DNA from: Toxorhynchites rutilus septentrionalis
Lineage: Eukaryota > Arthropoda > Insecta > Diptera > Culicidae
Direction of reading: 5' to 3'
Assembly: GCF_029784135.1 (NCBI RefSeq)
Contig: NC_073745.1
Location: 107,270,365-107,334,364, forward strand
DNA: 64,000 nucleotides
Made by a program: the position numbers and the translations under genes. The notes beneath the pieces were generated by a model, which saw only the letters and a program-made list of their open reading frames with translations, searched no databases and was not told where the DNA came from. Below are positions 1-11,105 of this stretch, one piece after another. Positions within the stretch are counted from its first letter, which is position 1, and each line of letters starts with the position of its first letter.

Positions 1-23
1 TCAAATAAGGTCCCGGTACTCAC

Positions 24-164
24 CACATTATCGTCAAAGTCCCACAAATTCGGAAGATTGGCAGCAGACCGAGAAGGCACGGCTGGATTCCCGTTGACAA
101 CAATCCAGCTGCAGAACACCAGGATCAGTGCGACCGAACCGATGCTCCATCGAATAGCACACAT
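24..164 (-). CDS. First coding exon of an unidentified secreted protein
   Basis: Reading the minus strand from an ATG at 164 gives 47 complete codons beginning MCAIRWSIGSVALILVF, then a splice donor GTG|GTGAGTAC at 23/24 in phase 0. Residues 5-24 are a strong signal peptide (charged start, hydrophobic core, small residues) with a likely cleavage after VNG (about residue 25). The mature part starts NPAVPSRSAANLPNLWDFDDN. The rest of the gene lies to the left of the window. I do not recognise the family. The exon was chosen because the ATG, the signal peptide and the donor agree in frame, and the DNA here is GC-richer than the repeats around it. The plus-strand ORF over the same bases looks like a shadow. 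Confidence 0.6.
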
Positions 165-1750
165 TTCTCGCCCCCTTTTACCGACCATCACAGATTCCTA
201 CTTTCTTATATCACCACTGGAACTTTTTGTGTATCACTTGCTCGCCACCTCTCCACTCGGACCAGCTCTTACGATGTTGTTACCTCTCTTCCTTCGCACC
301 ACGTAATCAAACGATTTTTTAATCCTTTTTTTTTCAGCCAACTTTTACACCCAACGCAGGTATTCCGTGGCCAATGAGCGGCAGCACCTTTAATTAATTG
401 CGAATCTCTTCGTTCCGAGACACGGTCAACACTTTTTTTCTGGAGACGTATTCAAACACACATACACAAAAGCACACTCAATGGCAACCGTTATTATTTT
501 TGTTACCATATGATTTCTTGCTTCGGCTCCACACGTCAGGTGTGACACTCTGCATTCGAGCTGACTTTACAACGGCTGGCGCCTTGCCCCGAGTCGTCTT
601 CCCAAGGGCGACTCGACGGTGGAAAGTAATGGCAGCATAAAAACACCCTTTCGCTGTCGATAATGGGGAAACGAAGGGGTGTGAATGGGCAGAATTCTGG
701 CGTCAATCGGAAGCACCAGTCCCGCAGACTCACTTTCATTCACAAACTCCGGCGAACATCCTTGCGCAAAATCCAGAGATGAATCATCCGCTCGTCGCTT
801 TTGTTTACACCTCTTTCGAGAATTCGAATTTGACAGCAACGTGATTGACGGTGGCGAAAACCGGTACACTATTTTGGCGCACTTTCGAACAATTGAGGAA
901 TTTTTCACCGCACCAGCTTGATCCCGACACACTGCACCTCACAAAAAATAATTTTCACTCTCTTAATTACGAATAAACGACACTCGTTGCAACCATCACT
1001 TTCTGATGGAATAACAAAAGGACACCAAGGAACATTCAATAACAACCGAGCGGCACGGCGCAAGCGCGACTCTGCGGCTTCTCCCTCGGCGGCGGCGACG
1101 GCACAAAACAAAAACAAACCCAACAATCCTCTGGAAAATGACAAAACAGCACGCACGCTGTCGCTAAAATCCATCCACGGAATCTAAAAAACCGGCGACC
1201 GGAGCACGTAAAATCCTAACGGACCGCGAAGCACTCGCAACAAAACAACACAAAGCACACGCGCAATTCGCCGGACGGGCAGTGAAGTACTGCTGAACAA
1301 GTCGCATCAATCGTAGCGATCAACTACTCCAGCACTCTGTCTGCGGAGCAAACGACGATCAGTCGCCCGGAGTGCACACAAACACAACGATCGCGCATGC
1401 TTTGGGGTCCAAGCGATCGCCCTTTTCCGTAATCAAAATGAGCTAGCACACAAACACGCGCGCAAAGGCACAGCTCGCCCTGTTCACACGTGCTTCTTAT
1501 CGAATGAACGCTCCGTGCGTGAGCGAATGAACCGGGGGAAAACACATCGACAAACACACACACACACACACCAATGCACTCGGGCAACGGAACGGCAGTG
1601 GATGATTGACAGCAATGAACATAATGGGAGGATTGCGTGACGATGGCCGCGATGAACCAAAGGATTTCACGAGACAGGTATGAATGAAAGGAGCTGTAAT
1701 CCCCGCTGGATGTTCGCAGGAAAAACACGTCGGAAATAGGTTCACTCAGG
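165..1750 (-). promoter_or_regulatory. Probable 5' UTR/promoter region of the 24-164 gene
   Basis: This stretch has higher GC, low-complexity CA/GT runs and no repeat family seen elsewhere in the window, which fits the upstream region of the minus-strand gene. A (CA)n microsatellite lies at about 1551-1572. No coding ORF here is convincing; the open frames are short and rest on low-complexity sequence. No transcription start or TATA box could be fixed by eye. Confidence 0.35.
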
Positions 1751-2100
1751 GTGGTTGGGGAAATTGATTAGACGTGAGCTTAGTCATGGTTGTGTACGGC
1801 AGACGACCTACTTTTGACTACGAGCGAGCCTCACCTGCGTCGGATTCGTCGTTGCGTTGTTAATCATCGGGGGTTATATTTTTCCAGGATAATTATCTGT
1901 TTTGAATCACTGCGTATGATTACGTTGATGTTGATGAATCAAAGTATTGATTTTCTATGTCGCTTTTTGTTGAAAACAGAAGCATTTTTTCTATAGTTTC
2001 CCCCATGATTGTTCTTATTATTTGCTGGTAAAAAACTGATCCATGCAATTTTGACATTCTTTTATAAAATCATGGTTTTCCGTCTAAAATAATAGTAAAA

Positions 2101-2260
2101 AGATCAGGAACGAGTGTAACAGTGATACGACCGCATATGACGATGGATTACGTTAGAATATTTCTTGCATGTTGATTTTGGATATGTTCGAAAATTTAAT
2201 TATTAAACTCAATTACAATTACAAAACGAACGAGAATTATTGAAAAAACCGTTCTGACAT
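2101..2260 (+). repeat. Decayed PE-3 3' end fragment
   Basis: A degenerate two-hairpin module (GATACGACCGCAT then GACGATGGATTACG, about 2113-2155) is followed by TTGATTTTGGATATGTT, the same order as at 17401-17480. It is an old fragment of the PE-3 family. The flanks 1760-2100 and 2261-2489 are AT-rich, and I see nothing else in them. Confidence 0.5.
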
Positions 2261-3008
2261 AACATCCATTTGCACACAATAATGACGCCGGTCCTAACAG
2301 ATGGCGTTTGAAAAAGATAACCATGTTTTCAGCCACATATATTGATTTTTGTATAATAGATGGACCCAAAAATCAATAATATGGATGTCAAAATCTTATT
2401 CGTAGAAATGTTTTGTCTACGAATAAAATACACATGAAAATATACGAAAGTCACTCATCCTACATATACTTCTGCATATCATGTGTTTTGACGTAGGACT
2501 ACGTCTAACCGGAAGATATAGGGGGTGAAATGGAAATCTAGGCACTGAACAAGTAGGAAAAAATGCAAGATTTGGAACGCTTATAACTCGAGCATTTCTC
2601 AATAGATCGCAAAGGTTTTTGCATCAATTGATAGGAAATATATCTACGCATCTATCATAACGAATAACATTTCATTTTTCTTAAGATAAATAATTGAATA
2701 ATTGTGAAATATCAAGCATTGTCAAAATGCACTATGTGCCCATTTTTGATTGGTCCATTTTGTGCTCCTCAAATCGTACCGACCAAAACGGGCAACCAGA
2801 GCAGCAGCGAAATAGAATGAAGCACGATTGGAAAGGAAAAAGAAAAAAATGAATGAAACATTGGTCGCAGTCTCACACATGCGTAATTCTCGAGCCAGCC
2901 ATTCAGCTTAAAAATTCCTCGCTACGCTGCCGTAACGATCATTCTCATTCAAACCGTACACCACATCGGTTCGCATCACAACACATCAACAAACCAACCC
3001 AAGCAGCC

Positions 3009-3220
3009 ATGTCTGGACATGGTAAAGGAGGAAAAGTGAAGGGAAAGGCAAAATCCCGCTCGAACCGTGTTGATCTGGAGTTCCCCGCAAGGGTAGCTAG
3101 GCCGAGCGTGTTAGTACCAGTGCACCAGTCCACCTAGCCGGCGTTATATAGTTTCGGCCGCCGAAGTGATCGAGTTAGCTGGCAAAGCTGCTCGCGACGA
3201 TAAGAAAACCCGTATTCGGA
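3009..3220 (+). pseudogene. Histone H2A pseudogene (PE-1 copy I, first)
   Basis: The ATG at 3009 opens with MSGHGKGGKVKGKAKSRSNR, a near-exact H2A N-terminal tail, then reaches the GLQFP position as DLEFP. About 36 bp coding the VGRIHRLL part are missing. The next stretch reads KGS*AERVSTSAPVHLAGVI*, matching H2A [20 protein letters not shown] with two stops. After a frame change comes AAEVIELAGKAARDDKKTRI, the H2A alpha-2/L2 region. The C-terminal third is not recognisable. The upstream DNA (about 2760-3008) keeps CCAAT-type boxes and a TTAAAAATTCC stretch like a histone promoter, so this was copied as genomic DNA and not as a retrocopy. Confidence 0.85.
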
Positions 3221-3452
3221 ACAGAACACATTCGGTTCGGTGGACATCAAGACAACAGGCAGTTGCAGCGAGTGGCGAGTGGCAAACGCAATCGCAAAAC
3301 GGCATCAGGTAGCAGAAGAAAAAAGTTTGTTCTTTATACAAACTGCTTTGGTGGCAAATCCAGAACAAGGCGGCATCGAGGGCGTTCGAAATGGTTTTTT
3401 TTCAAAGCCACGAGTACTAAGTTTTCTAATTTGGAACCATTCCATAAAACAA

Positions 3453-3468
3453 GGCGCTTTTCAGGGCC
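3453..3468 (+). promoter_or_regulatory. Histone mRNA 3' stem-loop
   Basis: GGCGCTTTTCAGGGCC matches the histone 3'-end hairpin (6-bp stem, 4-nt loop) and is followed by ATTAAACC and a purine-rich AAAAAGAG like a histone downstream element. It is the 3' end of the decayed H2A unit. Confidence 0.8.
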
Positions 3469-3658
3469 ATTAAACCTTCCAAAAAGAGTTTAGGAAATAC
3501 AGTTCAATGTTTTCTAAAACAATATCCAAAATAATAATAAAACACAAATTGATTTTTTCATAATTTGTTTGCCAGGATATGATGAGTATGTGAATTTGGC
3601 AGTTGTTCTGAGCTTGTTGATTTTCACCAATTCTTAAACTGCTTCTAGATTGAAAGTA

Positions 3659-3886
3659 CAGTAATATACACTTATCTCGACATTTAGCTAATTGGACGGA
3701 CCTACAGGTGCGACATATTTAGTTGGACATTTTTGTAAACATAGAGTTCGGGGTCCAAATTATGACCCCACATTGAAAGTCGACACTGTTCCACTGTCAT
3801 CGCAAATGTTCAATTACAGATTAAGATTACCTCCAATCCGACACTGAGTAGTGGTAATGCGACGTGCCATTGAATATAATTTACTG
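3659..3886. mobile_element. Nested MITE inside PE-1 copy I
   Basis: Terminal repeats CAGTAATATACA / TATAATTTACTG are flanked by TA on each side (3657-3658, 3887-3888), as in Tc1/mariner or pogo-type MITEs. The same MITE sits at the same place in copies II (21306-21509) and III (33354-33573), so it entered PE-1 before the copies spread. Confidence 0.65.
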
Positions 3887-4043
3887 TACAATATGTCACA
3901 AGCTGGATGGGAAGAAATTTTCCAACTGTGAAAGCTGTGGCGAGTGGCAAACGCAATCGCTAAACAGAAAGGTTTAGCCGAACAAGATGGGGATATCGAG
4001 TGATAACAAAACAATAAACTCTTTATATTGAAGATAATTTTGT

Positions 4044-4059
4044 GATCCTGAAAAGGACC
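4044..4059 (-). promoter_or_regulatory. Histone mRNA 3' stem-loop
   Basis: On the minus strand GGTCCTTTTCAGGATC has the histone hairpin form and is followed by ACAAAATT. A second, oppositely oriented histone 3' end therefore lies between the two H2A pieces. Confidence 0.7.
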
Positions 4060-4217
4060 CTTTTTAGCCTGCATGTGAATCCAACGAGCGAACAAATCGT
4101 AATGAATGTATTTTTTTGCCATCGCTGCCTTTTAACGCTCATTCGTTCGTCTCGTTGGACTCGCCCCTTTGGCTGAGTCTGCCGATTTGTCTCTATCCTG
4201 TGAGTGTGTACCGCTAG

Positions 4218-4437
4218 TGTATAAAACGCGCGGATCCCAAAAAAATATCTCATTTTCTTTCAAACCGTAAACCAGTGTGGTTGTACGGCATCTTTTAACA
4301 TCGCTTCGCATCAATGGATTGGTGCCGGAGCATCAGTATACCTAATAGCGGTTATAGAATTTTGGCCGCCGGAGTGCTCGAATTGGCTTGCAAAGCTGCT
4401 CACGACAATAAGAAAACCCGCCTGCAGAACAGAGCCC
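4218..4437 (+). pseudogene. Histone H2A pseudogene (PE-1 copy I, second)
   Basis: A TATA box (TATAAAACGCGC, about 4219) and a 5' leader are followed by a piece that reads RIGAGASVYLIAVI, then in another frame AGVLELACKAAHDNKKTR. Both match the middle of H2A. The N-terminal tail, still present in the matching second gene of copy III, is lost here. The histone 3' stem-loop at 4567-4582 follows. Confidence 0.7.
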
Positions 4438-4566
4438 ATTTGGTTCGGTGGAATTAACTAGTTTCAGCGAGTGGCAAACGCAATCGCAAAACGGCAGCAG
4501 GCAGAAGAAAGAAAAAGTTTGTTTATACAGACTGATTTGGTGGCAAAACTAGCCACCGTAAAACAC

Positions 4567-4582
4567 GGCGCTTTTCAGGGCC
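4567..4582 (+). promoter_or_regulatory. Histone mRNA 3' stem-loop
   Basis: GGCGCTTTTCAGGGCC is followed by ATTAAACCATTCAAAGAAGAG, with a good histone downstream element (CAAAGAAGAG). Confidence 0.8.
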
Positions 4583-5149
4583 ATTAAACCATTCAAAGAA
4601 GAGTTATTAAAAGTTTTTCACAATACCAATGCATTCTAAAGTGACATAATATGACATATAATATAAACTGTTTTTTTTTGTTTATGCTTGTTCTTGAACT
4701 TATTGGTGGTTGGGGTTTTTTAAATTGATCATTCAGTTTTCACAAACCTATGCATGGTTCCCGAATTGAAAGTGGCTTCAAATTACAACACATTGTATGC
4801 AGGATGGCATTAACGAATTTTCTCGGTAGCAAGAACTGCTTTCTTTAGTTGATAACTGATGTTGAAAATTGACTGACGTTACATCTGCATTGTATAGAAA
4901 CATAACTAAGGAGCAACATGATGAGCTATGTATTTCCTGCTGATCTGTTCTTATTTGAAAGGACTTTAATCCGAAGGTCATCCGTCCCTGTATTTACTGT
5001 TGGTTTTTCAGAACACTTATAGCTCGTTTATTTCTCGACAGTTCGTAGAGTTCGTCTCAGTTCAACTCCTGAATGAAAGCTGTCCCCTTTGTATAGTCCT
5101 ACGTCACTCCGGTTATGTCCCCGACATTACCCACCCGTCTTTTTTTTTC

Positions 5150-5734
5150 AAACTTCGCTTAAGATTGACAAAATTTATATTAAACTAGATTGTTTCTATC
5201 AATTGGAATGAAGTTTTTTAACCGCTCCACAATTTGTTCTTTGACGCACAACTTCTATCTTTCTTAATTTGGCTGCAATATTGGTATAAACAATTCCTGG
5301 TGAAAATTGTAGCAAAATCTTCAAAAATCACGATTTATACCCCACTGTACAAGTAATAAACACGTAAACTTCACCTTAACGTTGAAAGGTTACATTTGTT
5401 CATGAAATAAGCCATATTTGGAATATAAAAAAAATATTTTTTTCCAAACTGAATATTGTGAATTTTACTTGAATGTTGGATTCTGAGGTCATTTCAGCTT
5501 CCTATTTGAATCGTCGCTTTTTAAGATGGGTGATTCAATTCAAGGAAAAACCTCGCTGATCACCCCTTCAACTTTCTTTCTAATGTCAAAACACAAATCA
5601 AAACAAACCCCGGATGAATTGAACTGGTGAAATAGTTTACAGTAAAACAGGTTTGAAATTGAATTTTACGGTATAATTACAATAATTTAGCTGAATTTTT
5701 TTTTTTGTATGAAAATTTTTTGTTAACTTTACAG
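5150..5734. other. AT-rich DNA with no recognised gene
   Basis: I see no ORF or known repeat here. It may hold the upstream exon(s) or promoter of the next gene, because a splice acceptor (TTAACTTTACAG) ends the stretch. Confidence 0.3.
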
Positions 5735-6744
5735 AAGATAGATGACGCTTCAAACGAGTTTCCTGGTGAGGACGTTGAATTCTGTGATTTGGAGCTCCTG
5801 GAGTCAGTACATAATAGTGACGGCTATGAAAATACTGAGAAAAACGAGCAATCTTCCGAAATAGTAAGAACATATTACATATCATTGCTATCCAACTGTA
5901 ACTCTAAGTAAGCCAGTGATACCAAGACCCTATCTTTTTTTTCAGGATTCAATGGAAGATGCAGCTGCAAATGAAGGATCCAGAGAAATGGGTTCACGAA
6001 GACACTTCACTATTAATCTATCAGCAACGGAATACAGAAAGTATCGATTTCATTTTGTTGGAATATTTTACATTCGTTTGCTTCGAACACAACATTTGAC
6101 GGATCCGATATACAAAAGAGATGTTTATGGACGTACACTGTCCGAATTACGCCGGTGTATTTGGGAAATATGCAAGGATTTTGTTTCTCGCGAAGTCGTT
6201 GTTGAACATGTTGAGGCCGAAAAAGACTCCGGATGTGACAGATACTGAGAAATACATTCTTCTAAAACACGGGAAGACAAAAAAGCTATACACATTTCAT
6301 GATTTGAGTATGAACACAAAGTTGTTGTCGAAATGGCGTGGAAGTCAAGTTGAAGTCCACATATTTAAACATTCCGTTGCGATTACATCACATACATTAT
6401 GGCAAATGGTGAACAAGAAATTACTGCACTTCAAACAAAAAGACAAAACAGGAGAGCCAGCCATTCAGGAAATTTTCGATTGCATTGAACAGTTGAGAGC
6501 AATGCACTCGCACTACACTGCGCTACATGCTTCGTGGGAAAAGTGGACAAATTACATCCTTGCACAACCGGGAGATGTGCGATCAAAGTTAATGACGGAA
6601 GCTCCACCGGATGAATATGTTTCGAGCTGTTTCGAGCTGTGCCACTCTCGGAAGGAAACCAACTACAAGCCACACGTCATGGTCTGCAAGTGGCTTATAA
6701 TATTAACGAGAGTATTTCGTCATCTATTGATATATATTGTGTGA
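5735..6744 (+). pseudogene. Two-exon gene of unknown function, apparently frameshifted
   Basis: Exon A (5735-5863) follows acceptor AACTTTACAG and reads acidic KIDDASNEFPGEDVEFCDLE. It ends ATA|GTAAGA. An 82-nt intron (5864-5945) ends TTTTTTTTCAG, and exon B (5946 on) continues in phase with DSMEDAAANEGSREMGSRRH. That frame stops at 6248, but a +1 frame open from about 6121 to 6744 carries on with protein-like sequence (DTEKYILLKHGKTKKLY, LTEAPPDEYVSSCFE-type text), so a frameshift or an unseen intron lies near 6121-6248. No family was recognised. The gene converges on a transposase relic (6810-7439 minus), and both may belong to one mobile element; that is inference. Confidence 0.45.
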
Positions 6745-6809
6745 ACGGATTGACTCTCTCGTTATTAATGTTTCGGATGTTCATGCACGTTCATACACGA
6801 ACTTAAAGC

Positions 6810-7439
6810 TCAAGTGAGAAATTCTACTATGCCAGCTTGCCCTAAAAAGCAGAGACACGAAATTCGTGGTTTCCTGCAAAACTCTCCTCTAAACATTAAC
6901 TTCTGTCCTATAATTTCGTATCCTCGGTTGCGCATGATCTCTGTATTTGCAAAGGCAACTTCGTCAAGAAACAAGAGTTGGTGAAGATCCCATTGAAAAC
7001 AGCTCAAATCATTAACATATCTTTCGATATCTACTTGACGTATCTGGATAGCTCTCCTCTCCAAGACTTTCCAAGTCATTCCATATGCGTGTAATATTTT
7101 ACAAATTGACTATGCGCTGATTGAGACTCCAAAGTGCATGATGAACTGTTGGCGAGCTTCGTCGAGATATAAGATAGGATTATTCTGGTACAGGTTTATC
7201 AACCAAGTTCGTTTGTCTACATCAATCTTTCTAAAAGTATTCTGACGTTTGCTACGAGTTATTATTCCTTCTCGTTCATATTCCACAATCCAGGAACTGA
7301 TGGTTGATTTGGACTTCTTGTAGATTGTACTTAACTGTGATCGTGATAATCCTAAGAAGTAGTAGCCATACAAACAATGATATTTTGTGTTGATGTTAGC
7401 CCGACGATGCAGAACGTTTGTAATAATTGAATTTTCCAT
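6810..7439 (-). pseudogene. IS630/Tc1-mariner-type transposase, broken
   Basis: From an ATG at 7439 (MENSIITNVLHRRANINTK) the minus frame shows a helix-turn-helix region (YFLGLSRSQLSTIYKKSKST), then DEARQQFIMHFGVSISA, one in-frame TAG, and continues SICKILHAYGMTWKVLERR up to the first catalytic aspartate in LLFLDEVAFANTEIMRNRGY. Next comes RGEFCRKPRISCLCFLGQ, typical of DDE_3 (IS630-like) enzymes. It stops before the second D and the E, so the catalytic triad is incomplete. The single stop plus the truncation make it non-functional. Assignment to the superfamily is secure, but the exact family is not known. Confidence 0.7.
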
Positions 7440-7619
7440 ACTACTATTAATCGAAAATACTGGCGAAATACGAATAATTAGCAATGACAATAATTGGATT
7501 TGTCACTTTTGACATGTTTAGCTGTCAACGGCAAACGCGACAATTTTTACGACCGTTTCAAATGCGACTGTTTCGAACCGTCGTGTCCAGTTAGGGAATA
7601 GACGCAGGGAATAGAGTCC

Positions 7620-8460
7620 AAAATTGTATATAATCGAATCACACATAATCGAGTCTGTATATAATCGAGTCCGACCTGTACTGTATTCTATTAGTCAAAT
7701 CATTTCATTTGATACCAATATTGAGGGGATTGCAAAAAATACATAGTCGCCCATTTTGTGGCGGTGACCTTTTCGAATTTGTGTTGTGCATAGTGTAGTG
7801 TATTCTCCAAATCAAACCATTCAGCCATTTTTTGCGGCGGCCAAATTGAATTTTTCAAGATCATGGAATACGCAGTTTTATAATGACAGTAGAATTAAAT
7901 GTATGTTCCAAATTAGAGATCAATCATTCAACAGGAACGGGGTCAATTTTCTATTAATGTGGGACAACCCAACAAACATTCAAACATACATAGAAACAGG
8001 TCAAACTGAATGAAACCATTCAAAAAGTAATTAGTTGGTTGGGGACTGCGGCCATCTTGAAATTGGATATTTCATTATCTGCCATGTTCTACTAGTCGAG
8101 AACTTTCTTTTGATACATTTTTGGGCAATTTTCATAAATAACTGTGTTCTACTAGTCAAGCCTTTTCATTTGATACCCATATTGATGGGGTTCTGAGAAA
8201 ATAGGTAATCCGCCATTTTGTAGTGGCCGCCATCTTTGATTTGCATTATTCATAAATGACTGCATTCTATTAGTCAAGCCCTTTCTTTTGATACCCATAT
8301 TAGCTATTCAATATAGAATTATTATACAAATTATTCAAAATTTCCGAAAATCAAAAATAAAATACTCCGGATAATCGAGTCTAAAATTCCGGATAATCGA
8401 ATCCCGGGTAATCGAGTCTTCGGATAATCGAGTCTCCGGATAATCGAGTCCGACCTGTAT
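7620..8460. repeat. Tandem and TIR-like repeats of a pogo-type MITE
   Basis: ATAATCGAGTCCGACCTGTA ends recur at about 7660-7680 and 8435-8458, the latter preceded by repeated GGATAATCGAGTCT units, as in CAGGTCGGACTCGATTATCC terminal repeats. Between them, units with CTACTAGTCAAGCC..TTTGATACCCATATTGA and GCCATTTTGTAGTGGCCGCCA recur about every 125 bp (7685, 8140, 8265). No transposase ORF lies inside. Confidence 0.6.
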
Positions 8461-8529
8461 AACTATTCTAGAAGCCTCTACGAGCTTCTTTATTTTCCGA
8501 TTGACCCAGTAGCTACGTATTTCCTCCAG

Positions 8530-9717
8530 CAAATCTTTTCGTGATTTTTGAATCCCATGACAATGTTTTGAAACTCTTTTAACACTTTGAGCCTAGTGTC
8601 GGTTCCTAAGGACAGACGTTGAGCATTTCGTTAAAAAACCGTTGATCACTAGGAGTGATAGTTACCAAATAAGGAAATATAAGTAAAATATGTTTGTTTT
8701 CTGATGTTTTATGATATGTGACTACGGGCCTGATCACGAACATCACTGTCACGAACGCTTTCACGTCACTTACACTTCACTCAATCTTTTTGTGTCTATC
8801 ATCATTGTCACGGACAGTTGCGTGTAAAAATAAACTCCATGAAGTGAAAGAGTTCATTCCCGTTTATATTCCATTTAATTGAACGTATGTTTTAGAATGA
8901 AAAGTTTGCGATTATACCTCAATGATTCGGTATTTCAATGCCAACTATTCGGACTCATTCCATGAATCATTTGCTTGGTGCGTTAGTTTTCTGAATCAAA
9001 CGCTGGTTCAAAGATGAGGAGGAATACTTGGTTGCTCTTGAATAATGTAGTTGTTGAACATATGGGAATGTTATGTTATTTCCTCTTTTTATAAATTACT
9101 CTAGAGATAAAGCATGACTATCATGAGCTTAATAATCGATATCTCGCATATTCTTGTACTCAGCTCTGTCTTATTCGATTGAATAGTGAGAAGTACTTAG
9201 TATAGGTCAACGTTAAAATCATTTTTTAAGAACCGTTTCTACAACTTTGATGAATAATAATATCTTCCATATCTCAGTATAAACCCGAATTTATCTATCT
9301 CATGATCAGTATAATCTAAGCTACTCCCATATGGGATTCTGAAGTTTAATCCTCTTATCCTTCCCATTCTCGTGTAATTTGATATACGGGACATGAGGTT
9401 TGATATAATTATTTAAACAGAAACTTGTTAGTAGCGTCGGTCAGAAGCATAATTTTCATATGAAACACCTGATGAGTTTCAAGGAATTTGCCAAATGCAG
9501 AAAATGATTCAGATTTTCTTTAGACGGATACCAAAATTATGGAAAAAGAACTAGAGAATAATTTAAAAATTATTAATCTAAAAGCTTTGCAATGATAGAT
9601 TAATTATTTCCTTATTTGAAACTGAAATATTCTTTCGTTCAAATTATGTCTTCAAAACAATATCGTTGAAAACATCTATTACCTAAAACAAAGATCATTG
9701 GCCTTATTTGATGTGAC
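8530..9717. other. AT-rich DNA with no recognised feature
   Basis: I see no convincing ORF, RNA gene or repeat shared with the rest of the window. Confidence 0.3.
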
Positions 9718-9719
9718 TA

Positions 9720-10707
9720 AAGGGTGTGTCACATCAAATTGCATCACGGAAAAAACGCTGTAGAAATATAATTTTTAGGAATTATATCTTCAGCTTTCGC
9801 TTATAATCAGATAAGAGTGTATAGATCACGTTGGCCATGCTTCACTGTCAATTTTTCGTAAATTTGGAAAAATGTCGTCGAACGAAAAAGAGCGTCGTGA
9901 ATTAATCCTGTGCACTCATTTCGAGAATCCAGAGTTGTCACATCGGGACATCGGTAAGATGCTGGGAATCGTCCAATCCACGATCAGCAGAGTACTAAAA
10001 CTATACTTCGAGAACCTAACCATCGACCGGAAGGTGAAGAACGGCAAAAATGGATGCTCCGTCAGTGAAAAAGATCACAAGCGCGTAGTTGAGCAGTTTA
10101 GACGTGATCCGAGAAGTTCGGTCCGGGATGTCGCCAATAAGCTGAATTTGTCAAGTTCATTCGTCCAGCGGACCAAGCAGCGGTAGGGCCTGCGTACATA
10201 CAAGGTTCAGAAGGCTCCTAACCGCGACGAAAGGCAAAACATGGTGGGGAAGACGCGAGCCCGGAAGCTGTACACCGAAATGCTGACGAAGCCGCATTGC
10301 CTGGTAATGAACGACGAAACCTACGTCAAAGCGGACTTTTGTCAGCTGCCGGGCCTGTTGTTCTTCTCCGCAGAGGACAAATTCAGCGTTCCGGAGGAGA
10401 TTCGCAAGCAGAAACTATCCAAGTTTGCCAAAAAGTACATGGTGTGGCAAGCGATCTGCTCTTGCGGAAAGCGGAGCGCCCCCTTCGTGATGACCGGCAC
10501 GGTAAACGGGCAGGTTTACCTTAAGGAGTGCCTACAGTAAAGAGGAAGGTGCGAGCATACGGGCTTGGGCTCGAAGTATGAATAAAAAGAAAATGCCAAA
10601 AGTTGTTTAATAGTTTTTATTTTACTGTCTAAAATTTTCAAAAGGATCGGACTGGGCGAATTTCTACAGCGTTATTTCCGTGATGCAATTTGATGTGACA
10701 CACCCTT
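9720..10707 (+). mobile_element. Mariner-type transposon, internally truncated
   Basis: Long terminal inverted repeats, AAGGGTGTGTCACATC... at 9720 and its complement ending at 10707, match over about 45 bp. Each end is flanked by TA (9718-9719, 10708-10709), the normal Tc1/mariner target duplication. The body encodes a broken transposase. The well-matched ends against a truncated gene suggest a copy moved in trans by a full-length relative. Confidence 0.88.
9872..10540 (+). pseudogene. Mariner transposase pseudogene
   Basis: The N-terminal half (MSSNEKERRELILC...) has two helix-turn-helix regions (LSHRDIGKMLGIVQSTISR; RSSVRDVANKLNLSSSF). A TAG at 10184-10186 interrupts it, and the frame then continues with GLRTYKVQKAPNRDER to the first catalytic aspartate in HCLVMNDETYVKAD. 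The protein ends at YLKECLQ. The segment with the second D and the final D/E, normally about 100 residues, is missing. The codons are far GC-richer than the flanks. It resembles the mosquito ITmD37D/E group, but the lost third residue prevents a firm subclass call. Confidence 0.85.
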
Positions 10708-10904
10708 TATCGTCCTGATTCGGGTCTTGTCCACCAATTGCGAATGTTTGAATTACAAAAACCAGCTCTGCAATGTTGGAAAAACATTACAGTTATTATT
10801 TTATATTCAAAATATCAACAAATCAATATTATTCATATTCAATCATAATGATAGTTTTGGGCCATTGCCATTTTATTGTCACATTGGTTGCGCGTTCACT
10901 TACT

Positions 10905-11105
10905 ATGCAACCGATCGTGAGTTCAGAACTCAGGACCCTCGATTGAGCATTATAGTGTTATTATAGAATAACTATGTCCACGCAACAATCATCAGCGATG
11001 GAGATGGATTCAGGGCCGGTTTGGTCTCTCTTCAGCCGTACAGACTCTGCTTGAAACTGCTTTACTCTGCTAGAAACATCAGACTGCTGTGCTATTAATA
11101 ACAAT
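10905..11105 (+). repeat. SINE-like dispersed repeat, copy 1
   Basis: The stretch with TTATAGAATAACTATGTCC, CAACAATCATCAGCGATGGAG and CTGCTAGAAACATCAG matches the minus strand at 30530-30690. The left part, GAGTTCAGAACTCAGGACCC, is weakly like a tRNA B box. A partial relative is seen at 16195-16290. Class is uncertain. Confidence 0.45.

Larger units (their letters stand above)
2490..5139 (+). mobile_element. PE-1 copy I, palindrome-ended element with H2A cargo
   Basis: The unit begins at hairpin GACGTAGGACTACGTC directly after TTTT (2486-2489). It ends with the inverted two-hairpin module ATAGTCCTACGTCACTCC ... GGTTATGTC-CCC-GACATTACC ... CCGTC, directly before a T run (5140-5149). The same two ends bound copies II and III. 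Inside are two damaged histone H2A genes, three histone 3' stem-loops (3453 +, 4044 -, 4567 +) and a nested MITE. The segment 4640-5000 differs from copies II and III but matches 49890-50120. No transposase is visible, so the unit would be non-autonomous. That it moves is inferred from the copies and flanks. Confidence 0.65.

Noticed and set aside
58..306. 82-codon plus-strand frame at the left edge
   Set aside because: Starts on TTG and lies opposite the signal-peptide exon, which has an ATG and donor; treated as a shadow.
3240..3493. Arg/Lys-rich frame after H2A piece (KRNRKTASGSRRKK)
   Set aside because: Looks histone-tail-like but does not match H2A C-terminus or other histones, and the three copies change frame; not called as a gene.
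2490..5139. PE-1 as a normal histone gene cluster
   Set aside because: All coding copies are broken and the same boundaries recur in inverted and distant copies with an empty site.
2490..5139. PE elements as Helitrons
   Set aside because: The ends are T-run flanked palindromes with no 5' TC / 3' CTRR pattern visible, and A/T runs are duplicated, which Helitrons do not do; kept as unclassified.
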